Virus record (IMG/VR): IMGVR_UViG_3300042516_001671
Location: 1 to 64,000 of that record
Reading direction: 5' to 3' (one strand)
From: a virus
DNA: 64,000 nt
A model generated the notes under the pieces. That model was not told the origin of the DNA, ran no database searches, and was given only the letters and a program-made list of their open reading frames with translations. This document shows, in pieces, positions 22,657-30,194 of the stretch (position 1 is its first letter; each line of letters starts with the position of its first letter). The translations under genes were made by a program, and so were the position numbers.

Positions 22657-24348
22657 TCAGAACGCGTCTAGGTTCTCGGTGTACGTCCCTGCCGTACGGT
22701 TGAAGAGGAGGGTCGTTTCTCCCTGTGTCCCGACCCACCGATACCGGCATTTCCAAACAGCTATCTCGACGTATTTGTCCTGCCGGTGGACCGTCAAGCC
22801 GCAGTCTGCCTTGGCCCACCATGCCATTGACCCGCTGATGCTCATGCCATCTGGCCGGGGTTGATCTGTCCCTGACCGCGTCATCTTCGATGGGTGAGCG
22901 ACAAACCATGTGTGAACGTCCTGCGCCTTGCAAAACCTTTGGACCCTGGTCAGCATCTGACTGATAGCGTCAGTTTCTGTCGTGTCCTTACGGTCCAGGT
23001 CAATGTAGTTGTACGGGTCTATGACCATTCCCCGCACACCCATGCGCTTGACTGCTGCCCGGGCTCTGGTCAGGATGCTATCCAGAGTGTTGGGCTCTTC
23101 CCCCGCTGAGTCGATGAAGAGGAAGTGTTCCTTGACCCATGTAAACGCATCCTCCTTCTCCTTCTCAGTCATCCGATCCCGACCCTCGAAGAATCTCTTC
23201 CTCGTATAGATCTCCATCAGGCGACTGATATGGATCTCCGGGCTGTTCTCAAACGACGCAACAGCGAACTTCCAATCACTGTCCCTTGCGAGGTTGACCA
23301 TCAACTGATCAACGAAATTGGACTTGCCAGAAGATGGGTAGCCGGTGACCACGGTCAACTGCCCCGGCGCTACCGTGTAAATGGTGTCTAGAGACGAGTA
23401 CCCGGTTGTGAACCCCGACCCCTGACCCTTGGTGTATAGGTCGTTTACACGTTCCTCGAAGGTGCCGGCATCCGACAGGCCAGCGATGGGGTACGGCTCC
23501 GCAGCCTGGACGATCCGCTGCACCTCCTCCTTCCCATTCCGAGATGGGTCATTGAGGATCTCGTTGAAGTCCTTTGCATCGAACTTCGCAAGCCGGCACT
23601 TGTCCTTGCCGATCCTTCGCGCAAGCTCTTCAGCCAACGCTTGACCCGGAGGATCCTGATCCGTTGCCAAGACGACGTAAGGAACAGCATCCAGAAGTTC
23701 GCGTGCGTTCCATACAAATGCGAACTTTTTGTCCTCGGAAGGCATGACCTTCCCGTCCGCAACCTTCAAAGGCGCACCTCCCGGGACGCTGACGACGTTC
23801 TCTATCCCCGCTTCTTTTGCAGAGAGAACATCAATCTCTCCCTCAACGATAACCAGAGGCTTTGTCTTGTCTGTCCACTGCATTCCGAAGAAGTCATGTG
23901 CCCCTCCTGAATCTTGTGTAAATGCCTTGTCTGGTACGGCACGGTACTTCGCCGCGACTATCGTGCCATCTCTGAAGTATGGAAAGCCGATGGCATCTTC
24001 TTCCCTGTCCAGTTTGTTGAAGTACTTCCGAGAGGAGAACAGCTTGGCCTCGTCTGCCGTGAGCCTTGATATGCCTCTTCCTTCAAGCCACTGGTAATGC
24101 TGTTCTGTAAGCGTTGTGTCCTCGATCTTGGGGACTGCTTGCACGTATCTCTCCTTCCTGTGTTCTCTGTTATCCCTCGAAGGGATGATTCCGTTTACAC
24201 CGCAGTGATGGCAAAAGTAGAGCACTGACCCGTCTTCTTTACGGGTCAGGGTCATGTCTTTGCTTCTTGTCTTTTTCCTGTCCCCGGTGCATTCGGGACA
24301 GACTACGCGGGCGTTGTCTTGAAAATGAATCCCATCAAGGGCTATCAC
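22657..24348 (-). CDS. DNA primase-helicase (T7 gp4/Twinkle-like), 563 aa
   Basis: Zinc-binding domain with C17/C20 and C46/C49; TOPRIM primase core with VIVEGEIDVLS (166-176) and TDQD (229-232); RecA-fold helicase with Walker A GYPSSGKS (336-343) and a hexamer-type domain to the end. Length is the same as T7 gp4 (566 aa). It makes primers and unwinds DNA at the fork. The start is GTG 24348, overlapping the small HNH gene by GTGA. With no phage DNA polymerase in view, host polymerase may be used, which fits the DnaA boxes; part of the genome could be outside the window. Confidence 0.9.
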   Translation of the reverse strand: MIALDGIHFQDNARVVCPECTGDRKKTRSKDMTLTRKEDGSVLYFCHHCGVNGIIPSRDNREHRKERYVQAVPKIEDTTLTEQHYQWLEGRGISRLTADEAKLFSSRKYFNKLDREEDAIGFPYFRDGTIVAAKYRAVPDKAFTQDSGGAHDFFGMQWTDKTKPLVIVEGEIDVLSAKEAGIENVVSVPGGAPLKVADGKVMPSEDKKFAFVWNARELLDAVPYVVLATDQDPPGQALAEELARRIGKDKCRLAKFDAKDFNEILNDPSRNGKEEVQRIVQAAEPYPIAGLSDAGTFEERVNDLYTKGQGSGFTTGYSSLDTIYTVAPGQLTVVTGYPSSGKSNFVDQLMVNLARDSDWKFAVASFENSPEIHISRLMEIYTRKRFFEGRDRMTEKEKEDAFTWVKEHFLFIDSAGEEPNTLDSILTRARAAVKRMGVRGMVIDPYNYIDLDRKDTTETDAISQMLTRVQRFCKAQDVHTWFVAHPSKMTRSGTDQPRPDGMSISGSMAWWAKADCGLTVHRQDKYVEIAVWKCRYRWVGTQGETTLLFNRTAGTYTENLDAF

Positions 24349-24590
24349 TTCATTGACCCGTCCTTCCTCCTTGGGAAGCTACGGTTCTTGGACGGAGTCT
24401 GCAGCTTGTACCCGTCCTTGTTTGAACCGCCCTTGGACAGCGCAACGGTGTGAGCTACGTCTTGCCCTTGCCTGTTCACTTCCTTCGCGTCCAGAGCCCT
24501 TCTGGCCCTTTGGCGCTCCATCCGAGAGGGGTGTTCGTCCCTCTGCTTCTGGGTCTTGTACTCCTGCTTGTAGTCTCTTTTGGTCATCAT
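24345..24590 (-). CDS. Small HNH-type nuclease-like protein, 81 aa
   Basis: A basic N-terminal helix region (RDYKQEYKTQKQRDEHPSRM) is followed by QDVAHTVALSKGGSNKDGYK then LQTPSKNRSFPRR, which resembles the D-V-x-H ... G-N-x-N-L ... KNRS pattern of small phage HNH proteins. The usual second His is replaced (VAH only), so activity is uncertain. Very basic. Stop overlaps the primase start. Confidence 0.65.
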   Translation of the reverse strand: MMTKRDYKQEYKTQKQRDEHPSRMERQRARRALDAKEVNRQGQDVAHTVALSKGGSNKDGYKLQTPSKNRSFPRRKDGSMK

Positions 24591-24599
24591 TCTGCCCCT

Positions 24600-25016
24600 T
24601 TACAAGCTCTTGAGACGACGTACTGCCCTTGCTTGACAGGCGTACCCGCGCCAAATCCGGCGGGAACAAACGCTGTGGAGAACTCCGTCATTGAATATCA
24701 CGAAGTCCCCCTCTCGCATCGGGCGGAATTCTTTCCCAACCTGAAGAAAGAGGTCTTGAAACTTGGCAATTTCTACCAACCAAAACATTCCGGCATGCCG
24801 TATCGGCCTGAGTTTTCCTAGCCATTCATCTACGTGCGGCTCAACACATTTCATTCGGAGGGCTACGCCTGTTTGCCTGTCTAGCTCCCATGGAATTCTG
24901 CATGGGACTTCGCCAAAACTTTCTGGTACTACGGCTGTAAACGAGTCATCCGCATATTCCTTAAGCATTCTCTTTTGGAATGCCGAAGGTTTTTGGTTGC
25001 CATGGTAATAAATCAC
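24600..25016 (-). CDS. Possible 2-oxoglutarate/Fe(II) oxygenase or cupin-fold protein, 138 aa
   Basis: H61-x-D63 in EPHVDEWLG and H114 in GDFVIFNDGVLHSV could be the metal triad of a double-stranded beta-helix, with R130 (CQAR) as a cofactor-binding Arg. I choose GTG 25016 (GAGG five bases upstream), which avoids overlap with the upstream gene; ATG 25061 is the alternative. The size is small for an oxygenase, so a cupin or other DSBH is possible. Sits among replication genes. Substrate unknown. Confidence 0.55.
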   Translation of the reverse strand: MIYYHGNQKPSAFQKRMLKEYADDSFTAVVPESFGEVPCRIPWELDRQTGVALRMKCVEPHVDEWLGKLRPIRHAGMFWLVEIAKFQDLFLQVGKEFRPMREGDFVIFNDGVLHSVCSRRIWRGYACQARAVRRLKSL

Positions 25017-25023
25017 GGCAACC

Positions 25024-25290
25024 TCACTGCATGGTTTCAGGGGTACGGTGGCTATCTGCATTCAGGTCATCCCCAAGCATCTTGACGGCCTCCACCAAGG
25101 TGACCAAGACCCCGAGGGCCTCCATGTTGAAACTCGCCATGTTGATCTTTATGGCATCTTTCGTCTCATCCACGTAGATGACGATGGCCGCAACCCCTGA
25201 GCCATTCCTGATGCCACGGGTCAGTGCCTCGATTTCATCAAGGCCGGCGAGGATGGGCTTGTCTTCTTTCTGCACGGCTTCTCTATTCAC
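25024..25290 (-). CDS. Small protein, 88 aa, unknown
   Basis: A mixed alpha/beta protein with VAAIVIYVDETKDAIKINM and MEALGVLVTLVEAVKMLGDD. ATG 25290 overlaps the upstream stop by ATGA. No motif recognised. Lies in the minus-strand replication operon between the winged-helix-type protein and the oxygenase-like gene. Confidence 0.65.
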   Translation of the reverse strand: MNREAVQKEDKPILAGLDEIEALTRGIRNGSGVAAIVIYVDETKDAIKINMASFNMEALGVLVTLVEAVKMLGDDLNADSHRTPETMQ

Positions 25291-25598
25291 TTGGATCTCC
25301 AGACGGGCTGTGCCCGCGCATGACTCCTGACTGAACGGCTGCTTCTGTACTCGCCCGTCTTCTCAATGAGCTTGAGCTTGGACATATGTAAACAGACCGC
25401 TCCCCATGCGTTCGGAGAGGGGGGCTCAGGAAAGCCGTTACGCTCCGCCCGGATCCGCACCTCTTCAAACAGGGCACCTTTGTACCCTATGTCTTTGAGG
25501 TATGCAAGTGCTATCTTGACAGCATCGCTATGCCAATCACCGCCTGCGCTGTCCAAGGCTCTCTTGGCGCCGTCGTCACGAAGTTGCTGGCCGTCCAT
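25287..25598 (-). CDS. Phage replication-type winged-helix protein, 103 aa
   Basis: Start ATG 25598 with GGAG five bases upstream. Pattern QQLRDDGAKRALDSAGGDWH, then LFEEVRIRAERNGFPEPPSP and NAWGAVCLHMSKLKLIEKTG ends in basic SHARAQPVW. I recall this family in many phages near replication genes. The helix-turn-helix/wing look suggests DNA binding. No assigned function. Confidence 0.7.
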   Translation of the reverse strand: MDGQQLRDDGAKRALDSAGGDWHSDAVKIALAYLKDIGYKGALFEEVRIRAERNGFPEPPSPNAWGAVCLHMSKLKLIEKTGEYRSSRSVRSHARAQPVWRSK

Positions 25599-25660
25599 GC
25601 GTTCTCCCATAGGTCTGCCAAAGCCAGGGGTTGGGTGATCCCCCCTGTCTTGCTCTGCCC

Positions 25661-25825
25661 TCAAGGAAGGAATCCTGAGAACAGCTTGTCATCCTCCGTG
25701 ATGCCTGTCATCCTCTGTATCGGATGCTGACCGATTGAGAAGGTGGGTAAGTCCTTCCGGCTGGTCCCTGCCGCCCCGCACATCACCCTGTACGCATCAT
25801 TCGCTTCCTGTGCTGGAGGGCACAT
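25661..25825 (-). CDS. Possible 54-aa protein
   Basis: A frame from ATG 25825 to TGA 25661 encodes a protein-like sequence (MCPPAQEANDAYRVMCGAAG, TSRKDLPTFSIGQHP, ending DDKLFSGFLP). It is in line with the minus-strand operon. The ribosome-binding site is weak (GGGGAC). Included because the composition looks coding, at low confidence. Confidence 0.4.
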   Translation of the reverse strand: MCPPAQEANDAYRVMCGAAGTSRKDLPTFSIGQHPIQRMTGITEDDKLFSGFLP

Positions 25826-26080
25826 GAAGCCCGGTCCCCTGGATCACCGGCGTTGACAGGCCCGCCCACATGCTCTGAGCGGTGAGGTGTTTCCCGGGTG
25901 CGGTCCATGCAGACCCATTTGCTAACGCGCCCTGACGACCATCTGCACTGAAAACCCCCGGCACCTGGGGTCAGAGGCTCAGTCTGATTGCCCAAGGGTG
26001 AGAGCCCCGGGGGTCATCAGTGAAGACGGCATGAACATCCTAAGACAAGTTCAAAGGCTTTGCAAGGGTCAACCTCTGTG
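25826..26080. other. Interval without a convincing gene
   Basis: Short open frames exist on the minus strand but have non-standard starts and no ribosome-binding sites. A good plus-strand terminator follows at 26141-26175, so this interval may yield a small plus-strand RNA. Confidence 0.45.
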
Positions 26081-26539
26081 TTATCCTTGTCTCCGCTCTG
26101 TTGCTGGAGCGATCTCCCTCCTGTGGCGCTTCGGCGCCTTGGCCCCGGTTGACCTCCGTCCCGGGGCCTTTTTTTGTCCCGGCATCTCCCGGACGGTGAT
26201 GACACATCGAGGGCACTCCTTGTCTTGATGCCAGTAGATGTGCTTCTCCTTGACCTGTCTGTCGTTTACATAGAGCCTTCCCTGGAGCAGATCCAAGATG
26301 AGGCTCTCGTCCAAGTCTGGCCGTCGGGAGGCGTACCAGATATGGATCTCCGCAGAGACATCCTTGTCCGTGGGGTTCTCCGCCGGGGCGCATTGCTGTT
26401 GAAACATCTCTGAGTAGGTTAGGGCCTTCTGGCTCTTGATCAGCCGAGACATCCCGCCGAACCGGACGACCCTCCTGCTGTTGGCCTTGCTCGCAGGCTC
26501 ACCAAAAATTTCTCTGGTTTCGCAGAAAAGTGCTTGCAC
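26081..26539 (-). CDS. RusA-like Holliday junction resolvase, 152 aa
   Basis: FGEPASKANSRRVV at the start and RRPDLDESLILDLLQGRLYV then NDRQV carry the RusA signature, with D75, D77 and D93 as metal ligands. RusA has 120 residues; here a basic tail (KKAPGRRSTGAKAPKRHRRE) is added, over which an antisense terminator lies. I place the start at GTG 26539, which leaves the regulatory element 26547-26572 intergenic; an in-frame GTG at 26581 would run through it. Resolves recombination junctions, matching the annealing protein in the divergent operon. Confidence 0.8.
   Translation of the reverse strand: MQALFCETREIFGEPASKANSRRVVRFGGMSRLIKSQKALTYSEMFQQQCAPAENPTDKDVSAEIHIWYASRRPDLDESLILDLLQGRLYVNDRQVKEKHIYWHQDKECPRCVITVREMPGQKKAPGRRSTGAKAPKRHRREIAPATERRQG
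26126..26175 (+). terminator. Plus-strand terminator with no plus-strand gene upstream
   Basis: Two stem-loops in a row: GGCGC-TTCG-GCGCC (26126-26139), then GGCCCCGG (26141-26148), a 12-base loop, CCGGGGCC (26161-26168) and TTTTTTT (26169-26175). It lies antisense to the 3' tail of the RusA gene. It implies a plus-strand transcript, perhaps a small RNA, ending here. Confidence 0.7.
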
Positions 26540-26562
26540 ATCTTCGGCACTAGTGCTAGGAT
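26534..26562 (+). promoter_or_regulatory. Sigma70-like promoter for the recombination operon
   Basis: TTGCAC (26534-26539), 17-bp spacer, TAGGAT (26557-26562). Start near 26569, just before the AGGAGG of the nuclease gene. Overlaps the repeated element at 26547-26572. Confidence 0.65.
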
Positions 26563-26572
26563 CTGTCTCATC
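26547..26572 (+). promoter_or_regulatory. 26-bp element, copy 1 (probable operator)
   Basis: GCACTAGT-N5-GATCT-N-TCTCATC. The same 20 fixed bases occur at 30737-30762, also just upstream of a plus-strand operon. Here it covers the -10 box, as an operator would. Confidence 0.6.
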
Positions 26573-26592
26573 GTTCAACACAGGAGGTCTCC

Positions 26593-27468
26593 TTGATCAT
26601 CACGAACAACCATGGCGCCCCGGCTACGCTGGTCGCCTTGGCCCGGAAGAACTACTACTCGAAGGGGGACTCGGACTACTCCGTCACGGAGCTTCTGTCT
26701 CCCCCCAGGGTTCGACGGCTTCAGGAACGGCACGATGCCGCCCTGACAAAGGATGTCTCTGACATGCTCTGGGCCCTGCTCGGATCGGCACTCCATGTGG
26801 TAGCTGAGCGGGCCTCTGCCGAGGATCATGTCACAGAAGAGAGGATCGTCGCAGAGATCGACGGCGTCAAGGTCTCTGGCGGCATTGATCTCCAGGAGAT
26901 GACCCCCGAGGGAGTGATCATCACCGACTACAAGTTCACCTCTGCCTACTCCGTGATGAACGAGAAGAAGGAGTGGGAAGAGCAGTTGAACCTGTACAAG
27001 TGGCTGGTGGAATCCGTCAAGCGGATTCCGGTCAAGGGCCTTCGGATCTGCGCCCTGATCCGGGACTTCTCTCGCCATGACCGGCGGGAAAACTACCCGG
27101 ACGCTCCGATCCACATGGTGGACATCCCCATGTGGGACTCGGTGACCGCAGAGGCGTTTGTCCGCTCCCGTTTACAGCTTCACACTGAAGCCAAGTTTGC
27201 AGATGCGATGGAGGAGCCCCTTCCTCCATGCTCTGCGGAAGAGCGTTGGTTTTCCGAGACGACCTACGCTGTGAAGAAGGAAGGCAGGAAGACTGCCGTC
27301 CGCGTGTTCAAGACCATCGAAGAGGCCCAAGAGTTGGCCGCAAAGGAGAAGGGATATGTCGAAACCCGAGCAGGAGAGCCCCGCCGCTGCACCGGAAACT
27401 TCTGTGGAGTCGCAGAGTTCTGCGAGCAGTACCAGTCAGAAGTCAGTCTACGACTTGCTGAAACTTGA
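26593..27468 (+). CDS. PD-(D/E)XK nuclease (RecB/Cas4-like exonuclease), 291 aa
   Basis: TTG start with AGGAGG five bases upstream. Core motifs: GSALH (64-68), GGIDL (D99), TDYK (D112, K114) and QLNLY (131-135). Four cysteines, C213 and C266/C271/C277 (CTGNFCGVAEFC), could hold an Fe-S cluster or zinc as in Cas4/AddB-type enzymes. It probably resects DNA ends for the annealing protein encoded next. The last 113 bases overlap that gene in another frame. Confidence 0.85.
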   Translation: MIITNNHGAPATLVALARKNYYSKGDSDYSVTELLSPPRVRRLQERHDAALTKDVSDMLWALLGSALHVVAERASAEDHVTEERIVAEIDGVKVSGGIDLQEMTPEGVIITDYKFTSAYSVMNEKKEWEEQLNLYKWLVESVKRIPVKGLRICALIRDFSRHDRRENYPDAPIHMVDIPMWDSVTAEAFVRSRLQLHTEAKFADAMEEPLPPCSAEERWFSETTYAVKKEGRKTAVRVFKTIEEAQELAAKEKGYVETRAGEPRRCTGNFCGVAEFCEQYQSEVSLRLAET

Positions 27469-28132
27469 TGTCAGCAAGTTCATCGAGAAGAAGCAAGGGC
27501 TCAGCTACGTCTCCTGGGCTCATGCCTGGGCGATTGCCCTGAACGCAGATCCATACGCGAACTTCCGCGTCCATACGTTCGGGCCCAACGGTGACGAGTG
27601 CTACATGCGTGTAAATGGAACCGCGATGGTATGGGTGGATGTCACCCTCTTCTCCAAGTCCGTCACCTGCTGGCTGCCGGTCATGGACCACCGCAACAAG
27701 CCTATCGCTGACCCGGATTCTTTCCAGGTCAACACGGCACTCATGCGGTGTTTGACGAAGGCGCTGGGGTTCCACGGCCTGGGGCTGAACGTCTATGCCG
27801 GGGAAGATCTGCCTCTGTCCGTACCTGGAGAGGAAGAAGAGAAGCCCGCCAAAACGCCCGCAAAGGCTCAGAAGGACTCTCCCAAGGAGCCCGTGAAGGA
27901 GCCCGTGAAGGAGGAGGCGAAGAGCCCCGATGAAGATCCCCAACTGTCTGCAGAACTGTTTACAGAGGGGTTTGTGGAATACATGATCGTTGTGCAAAGC
28001 ACGGACGGCCTGAACAGCTACTGGAAGTCCAACCAGACCAAGCTGGACAAGCTCAAGGCGAAGTACCCCGATCTGTATGAGCGATGCCTGTCCGTTGCCA
28101 AGGACAGGAAGCAGCAACTGAGCAAGGAGTGA
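27356..28132 (+). CDS. Single-strand annealing protein, Rad52/Sak-like (DUF1071 type), 258 aa
   Basis: The core SVYDLLKLDVSKFIEKKQGL then SYVSWAHAWAIALNADPYAN is the N-terminal signature of DUF1071 annealing proteins. The following region (YMRVNGTAMVWVDVTLF, NTALMRCLTKALGFHGLGL) completes the fold. A Pro/Lys/Glu linker leads to a C-terminal helical domain. ATG 27356 has AAGGG upstream but lies inside the nuclease gene. It anneals complementary strands in recombination-dependent replication, with the nuclease, SSB and RusA around it. Confidence 0.8.
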   Translation: MSKPEQESPAAAPETSVESQSSASSTSQKSVYDLLKLDVSKFIEKKQGLSYVSWAHAWAIALNADPYANFRVHTFGPNGDECYMRVNGTAMVWVDVTLFSKSVTCWLPVMDHRNKPIADPDSFQVNTALMRCLTKALGFHGLGLNVYAGEDLPLSVPGEEEEKPAKTPAKAQKDSPKEPVKEPVKEEAKSPDEDPQLSAELFTEGFVEYMIVVQSTDGLNSYWKSNQTKLDKLKAKYPDLYERCLSVAKDRKQQLSKE

Positions 28133-28134
28133 TC

Positions 28135-28413
28135 ATGGCATTTGAACAACGTCCCGATTCCGGGCGGCTGATGGCCGCTCAGAGCAAGCGCAGCGAGAAA
28201 GCCCCGGACTACTGGGGTGAGATCGCCATCAACATCAAGGACTTGACCAACGCACAGGTCGAGAAGGGCTTTGTCACCTTCAAGCTCTCGGGCTGGAAGA
28301 AGCAGAGCAAGACTGGCGTCACCTACCTCTCGCTGGCGATTGATCGCCGTGTGAAGGATGAAGCGCCGAGCAAGCCGACCCGTCCTCAAGACGATAACGA
28401 CGTTCCCTTCTAA
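28135..28413 (+). CDS. ssb: Single-stranded DNA-binding protein, small phage type, 92 aa
   Basis: OB-like strands (YWGEIAINIKDL, VTFKLSGWKKQSKTG, VTYLSLAIDRRV) and an acidic tip ending DDNDVPF, the SSB tail that recruits partner proteins. Shorter than bacterial SSB (about 170 aa). It lies two bases after the annealing gene. Family from pattern. Confidence 0.8.
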   Translation: MAFEQRPDSGRLMAAQSKRSEKAPDYWGEIAINIKDLTNAQVEKGFVTFKLSGWKKQSKTGVTYLSLAIDRRVKDEAPSKPTRPQDDNDVPF

Positions 28414-28422
28414 GGAGTTGAG

Positions 28423-28758
28423 ATGAGCAAGAGCAAAGAAGCTGAAGACCTGTTTCGCGCTGACCCCAAGGTTTCCGTAAAGGAAGTGGCAGAGAAGGTC
28501 GGGATCACCGTGGCACATTCCTACGCTGTGCGGCGCAGGGTGATCGGCCCGGTTTACGGAAAGAAGCGCCGGAAGGCTCGCGTTTCAACGGGCACAGTTC
28601 TGACCGTGGTGTCTCGCCCCGAGACGAGCCCCGAAGCAGAGAAGATGGAGAACTCCAACATCCTTCTGCATGCTCAACTGAACGAGGCACTGCGGGAGCT
28701 TGAGGACTGCCGTGCCGTGATTCGGTATCTGGAGAAGAAGATTGCCGATGCAGTTTGA
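28423..28758 (+). CDS. Helix-turn-helix protein with coiled coil, 111 aa
   Basis: Residues 1-45 (AEDLFRADPKVSVKEVAEKV then GITVAHSYAVRRRV) form a likely HTH; a basic hinge and a C-terminal coiled coil (LLHAQLNEALRELEDCRAVI) follow. TAAGGAGTTGAG provides a good ribosome-binding site. Probably a small transcriptional regulator or DNA-binding dimer of the recombination operon. Confidence 0.65.
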   Translation: MSKSKEAEDLFRADPKVSVKEVAEKVGITVAHSYAVRRRVIGPVYGKKRRKARVSTGTVLTVVSRPETSPEAEKMENSNILLHAQLNEALRELEDCRAVIRYLEKKIADAV

Positions 28759-29119
28759 GGCGCGGAAGGTCGCCCTCAAGCAGGACAGGACAGGGTTCGT
28801 ACTGACCCTGTCCGTCCACCCCGACGAGTTCCCCTCAGAGCTTCTGAGGGACTTCGTCGGGGCAAGGTATGCCTGCGCGATGGTGCGGATCAACGAAGAC
28901 GAAACGCCCGTCACCTACAAGAACCGGGTCCAGCAAGCAGCCATGCTTTGCAAGAACCCGTCGTTTCAACAGTTCCTTGGCACCGATGGAGAAGATGCCA
29001 CTGCGAAAGCCCTGTGTTCCCGTCTGGGGATTGACTCCCGGACAGAACTCAATGGCAACTCCTTGGCTCAATCCCTCTTCGATGACCTTGTGGCGGAGTT
29101 TGAAAATGAAGCCTTCTAA
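28748..29119 (+). CDS. Conserved-type phage protein, 123 aa, unknown
   Basis: Pattern FEARKVALKQDRTGFVLTLS, VHPDEFPSELLRDFVGARYA, CAMVRINEDETPV. I recall this small protein in many phages next to SSB or annealing genes. No catalytic motif. Start ATG 28748 overlaps the upstream gene by 11 bases. Confidence 0.75.
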   Translation: MQFEARKVALKQDRTGFVLTLSVHPDEFPSELLRDFVGARYACAMVRINEDETPVTYKNRVQQAAMLCKNPSFQQFLGTDGEDATAKALCSRLGIDSRTELNGNSLAQSLFDDLVAEFENEAF

Positions 29120-29483
29120 GCTACGCCCCTTCTTCGCCTATCTTACCGACGAGCAGTATGCATCGTTGAAACAGTTCAGCGGAGAGACGGGGTCATCCAT
29201 GACTCAACTCATCAGGGAAAGTGTCGATGCGCGGCTGTCCAAAGGCGACCAGTATGTCGCCGGGTACAACCAAGCTATCAAGGATGCGATCCAGACAATC
29301 AACGGTAACAACCTGTCGAAGATGGCATTCCCCTCTGGGAAGACCTTTGGGGAAGTGATCATCGAGGACATCTCTGCACACATGAGGCACAACGATGGAA
29401 CTGGAACAAGCGGAGCCGATGCGCAAGAGCGTCAAGCGAGTGAAGAGCAAGGGCTCTCTCCCAACCCCGGAGCAGCAACGTGA
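29106..29483 (+). CDS. Ribbon-helix-helix DNA-binding protein, 125 aa
   Basis: The N-terminus (KLRPFFAYLTDEQYASLKQF then SGETGSSMTQLIRESVDARL) follows the Arc/CopG pattern: one strand, two helices. The C-terminal 35 residues are a polar tail that overlaps the next gene. Likely a repressor or accessory DNA-binding protein of this operon. Confidence 0.7.
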   Translation: MKPSKLRPFFAYLTDEQYASLKQFSGETGSSMTQLIRESVDARLSKGDQYVAGYNQAIKDAIQTINGNNLSKMAFPSGKTFGEVIIEDISAHMRHNDGTGTSGADAQERQASEEQGLSPNPGAAT

Positions 29484-29574
29484 AGCGCAGCGGCTCAAGG
29501 ACGCGGCGATCCGAGCCTGGGCATCTGACCGAAAGGTCGGAACTCAACCCCCAACGTTCCCGGAACGTCGCTAA
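29395..29574 (+). CDS. Small basic protein, 59 aa
   Basis: Starts within the RHH gene in another frame and encodes MRKSVKRVKSKGSLPTPEQQ then REAQRLKDAAIRAWASDRKV. Lys/Arg-rich helix with good coding character. The following frame (29480-29677) overlaps it by 95 bases, see findings. Confidence 0.55.
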   Translation: MELEQAEPMRKSVKRVKSKGSLPTPEQQREAQRLKDAAIRAWASDRKVGTQPPTFPERR

Positions 29575-29677
29575 CTGGCCCTTCCCCATTTCCATCATCG
29601 ATGGAGAGGTGGTGAGAAACGTTTACAGGTTCGACCGCAAGGCATTCCTTGCGGCTCAGCAGGAGGCTCTTCTATGA
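29480..29677 (+). CDS. Small protein, 65 aa, possibly fused by frameshift to the preceding frame
   Basis: GTG start with GGAG eight bases upstream. The last 35 residues (NWPFPISIIDGEVVRNVYRF then DRKAFLAAQQEALL) look genuine; the first 30 are the shadow of the 59-aa frame. Either this is a separate gene or the C-terminal part of one reached by a +1 shift. Confidence 0.5.
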   Translation: MKRSGSRTRRSEPGHLTERSELNPQRSRNVANWPFPISIIDGEVVRNVYRFDRKAFLAAQQEALL

Positions 29678-29889
29678 ATCCCATGCATCTCAACAAGCCG
29701 GCGGAGAGAGATCTTCAAGACGCCTATGTACTTGGGAAGATCATCTGTCTGCCCCATTACGTCGAGAAGGGGAAATTTGTCTGGCCGGGGCACACCAAAG
29801 ATGCCCCTCGGATCGTCTCAAGGACGGAACTGATCAACCGGGGAGCCAAGAAGGTTGACCTATATCTCTGGAAGAGGGCCTACGCATGA
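29674..29889 (+). CDS. Small protein, 71 aa, unknown
   Basis: ATG 29674 with AGGAGG seven bases upstream. Sequence ERDLQDAYVLGKIICLPHYV, KFVWPGHTKDAPRIVSR, YLWKRAYA. Compact, mixed alpha/beta. Not recognised. Overlaps the MazG-like gene by ATGA. Confidence 0.65.
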   Translation: MNPMHLNKPAERDLQDAYVLGKIICLPHYVEKGKFVWPGHTKDAPRIVSRTELINRGAKKVDLYLWKRAYA

Positions 29890-30194
29890 TGACCTACCCC
29901 ATCGTGGAACTGGAGGTGATCCGCTGGGCTGAGGCCCGGGGCATCATTCCCAATGCAACCACCAAGTCACAGCTTCTCAAGGCTATGTCTGAGTTCGGTG
30001 AACTTGCAGATGCTGAGGGCAAAGGAGACATGGAGGCCATCAAGGATGCCGTTGGGGATGTGATGGTCTGCTTGATCAATTACTGCGCCCTCCACGACAT
30101 CAACCTTGTTTCATGCCTGAACGGTGCGTTTGAACAGATCAAGCACCGCAAGGGCCGGCTGATGCCTGATGGCACTTTCGTGAAGGAAGCGTGA
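29886..30194 (+). CDS. MazG-like nucleotide pyrophosphohydrolase, 102 aa
   Basis: Helices SQLLKAMSEFGELADAEGKG and MEAIKDAVGDVMVCLINYCA carry the MazG metal site E-x-x-E-like and D-x-x-GD. One-domain size. Phage MazG proteins hydrolyse NTPs or are thought to adjust host nucleotide and ppGpp levels; which holds here is unknown. Confidence 0.8.
   Translation: MMTYPIVELEVIRWAEARGIIPNATTKSQLLKAMSEFGELADAEGKGDMEAIKDAVGDVMVCLINYCALHDINLVSCLNGAFEQIKHRKGRLMPDGTFVKEA

Noticed and set aside
25783-25995. 70-codon frame on the minus strand
   Set aside because: TTG start, no ribosome-binding site, composition not protein-like.
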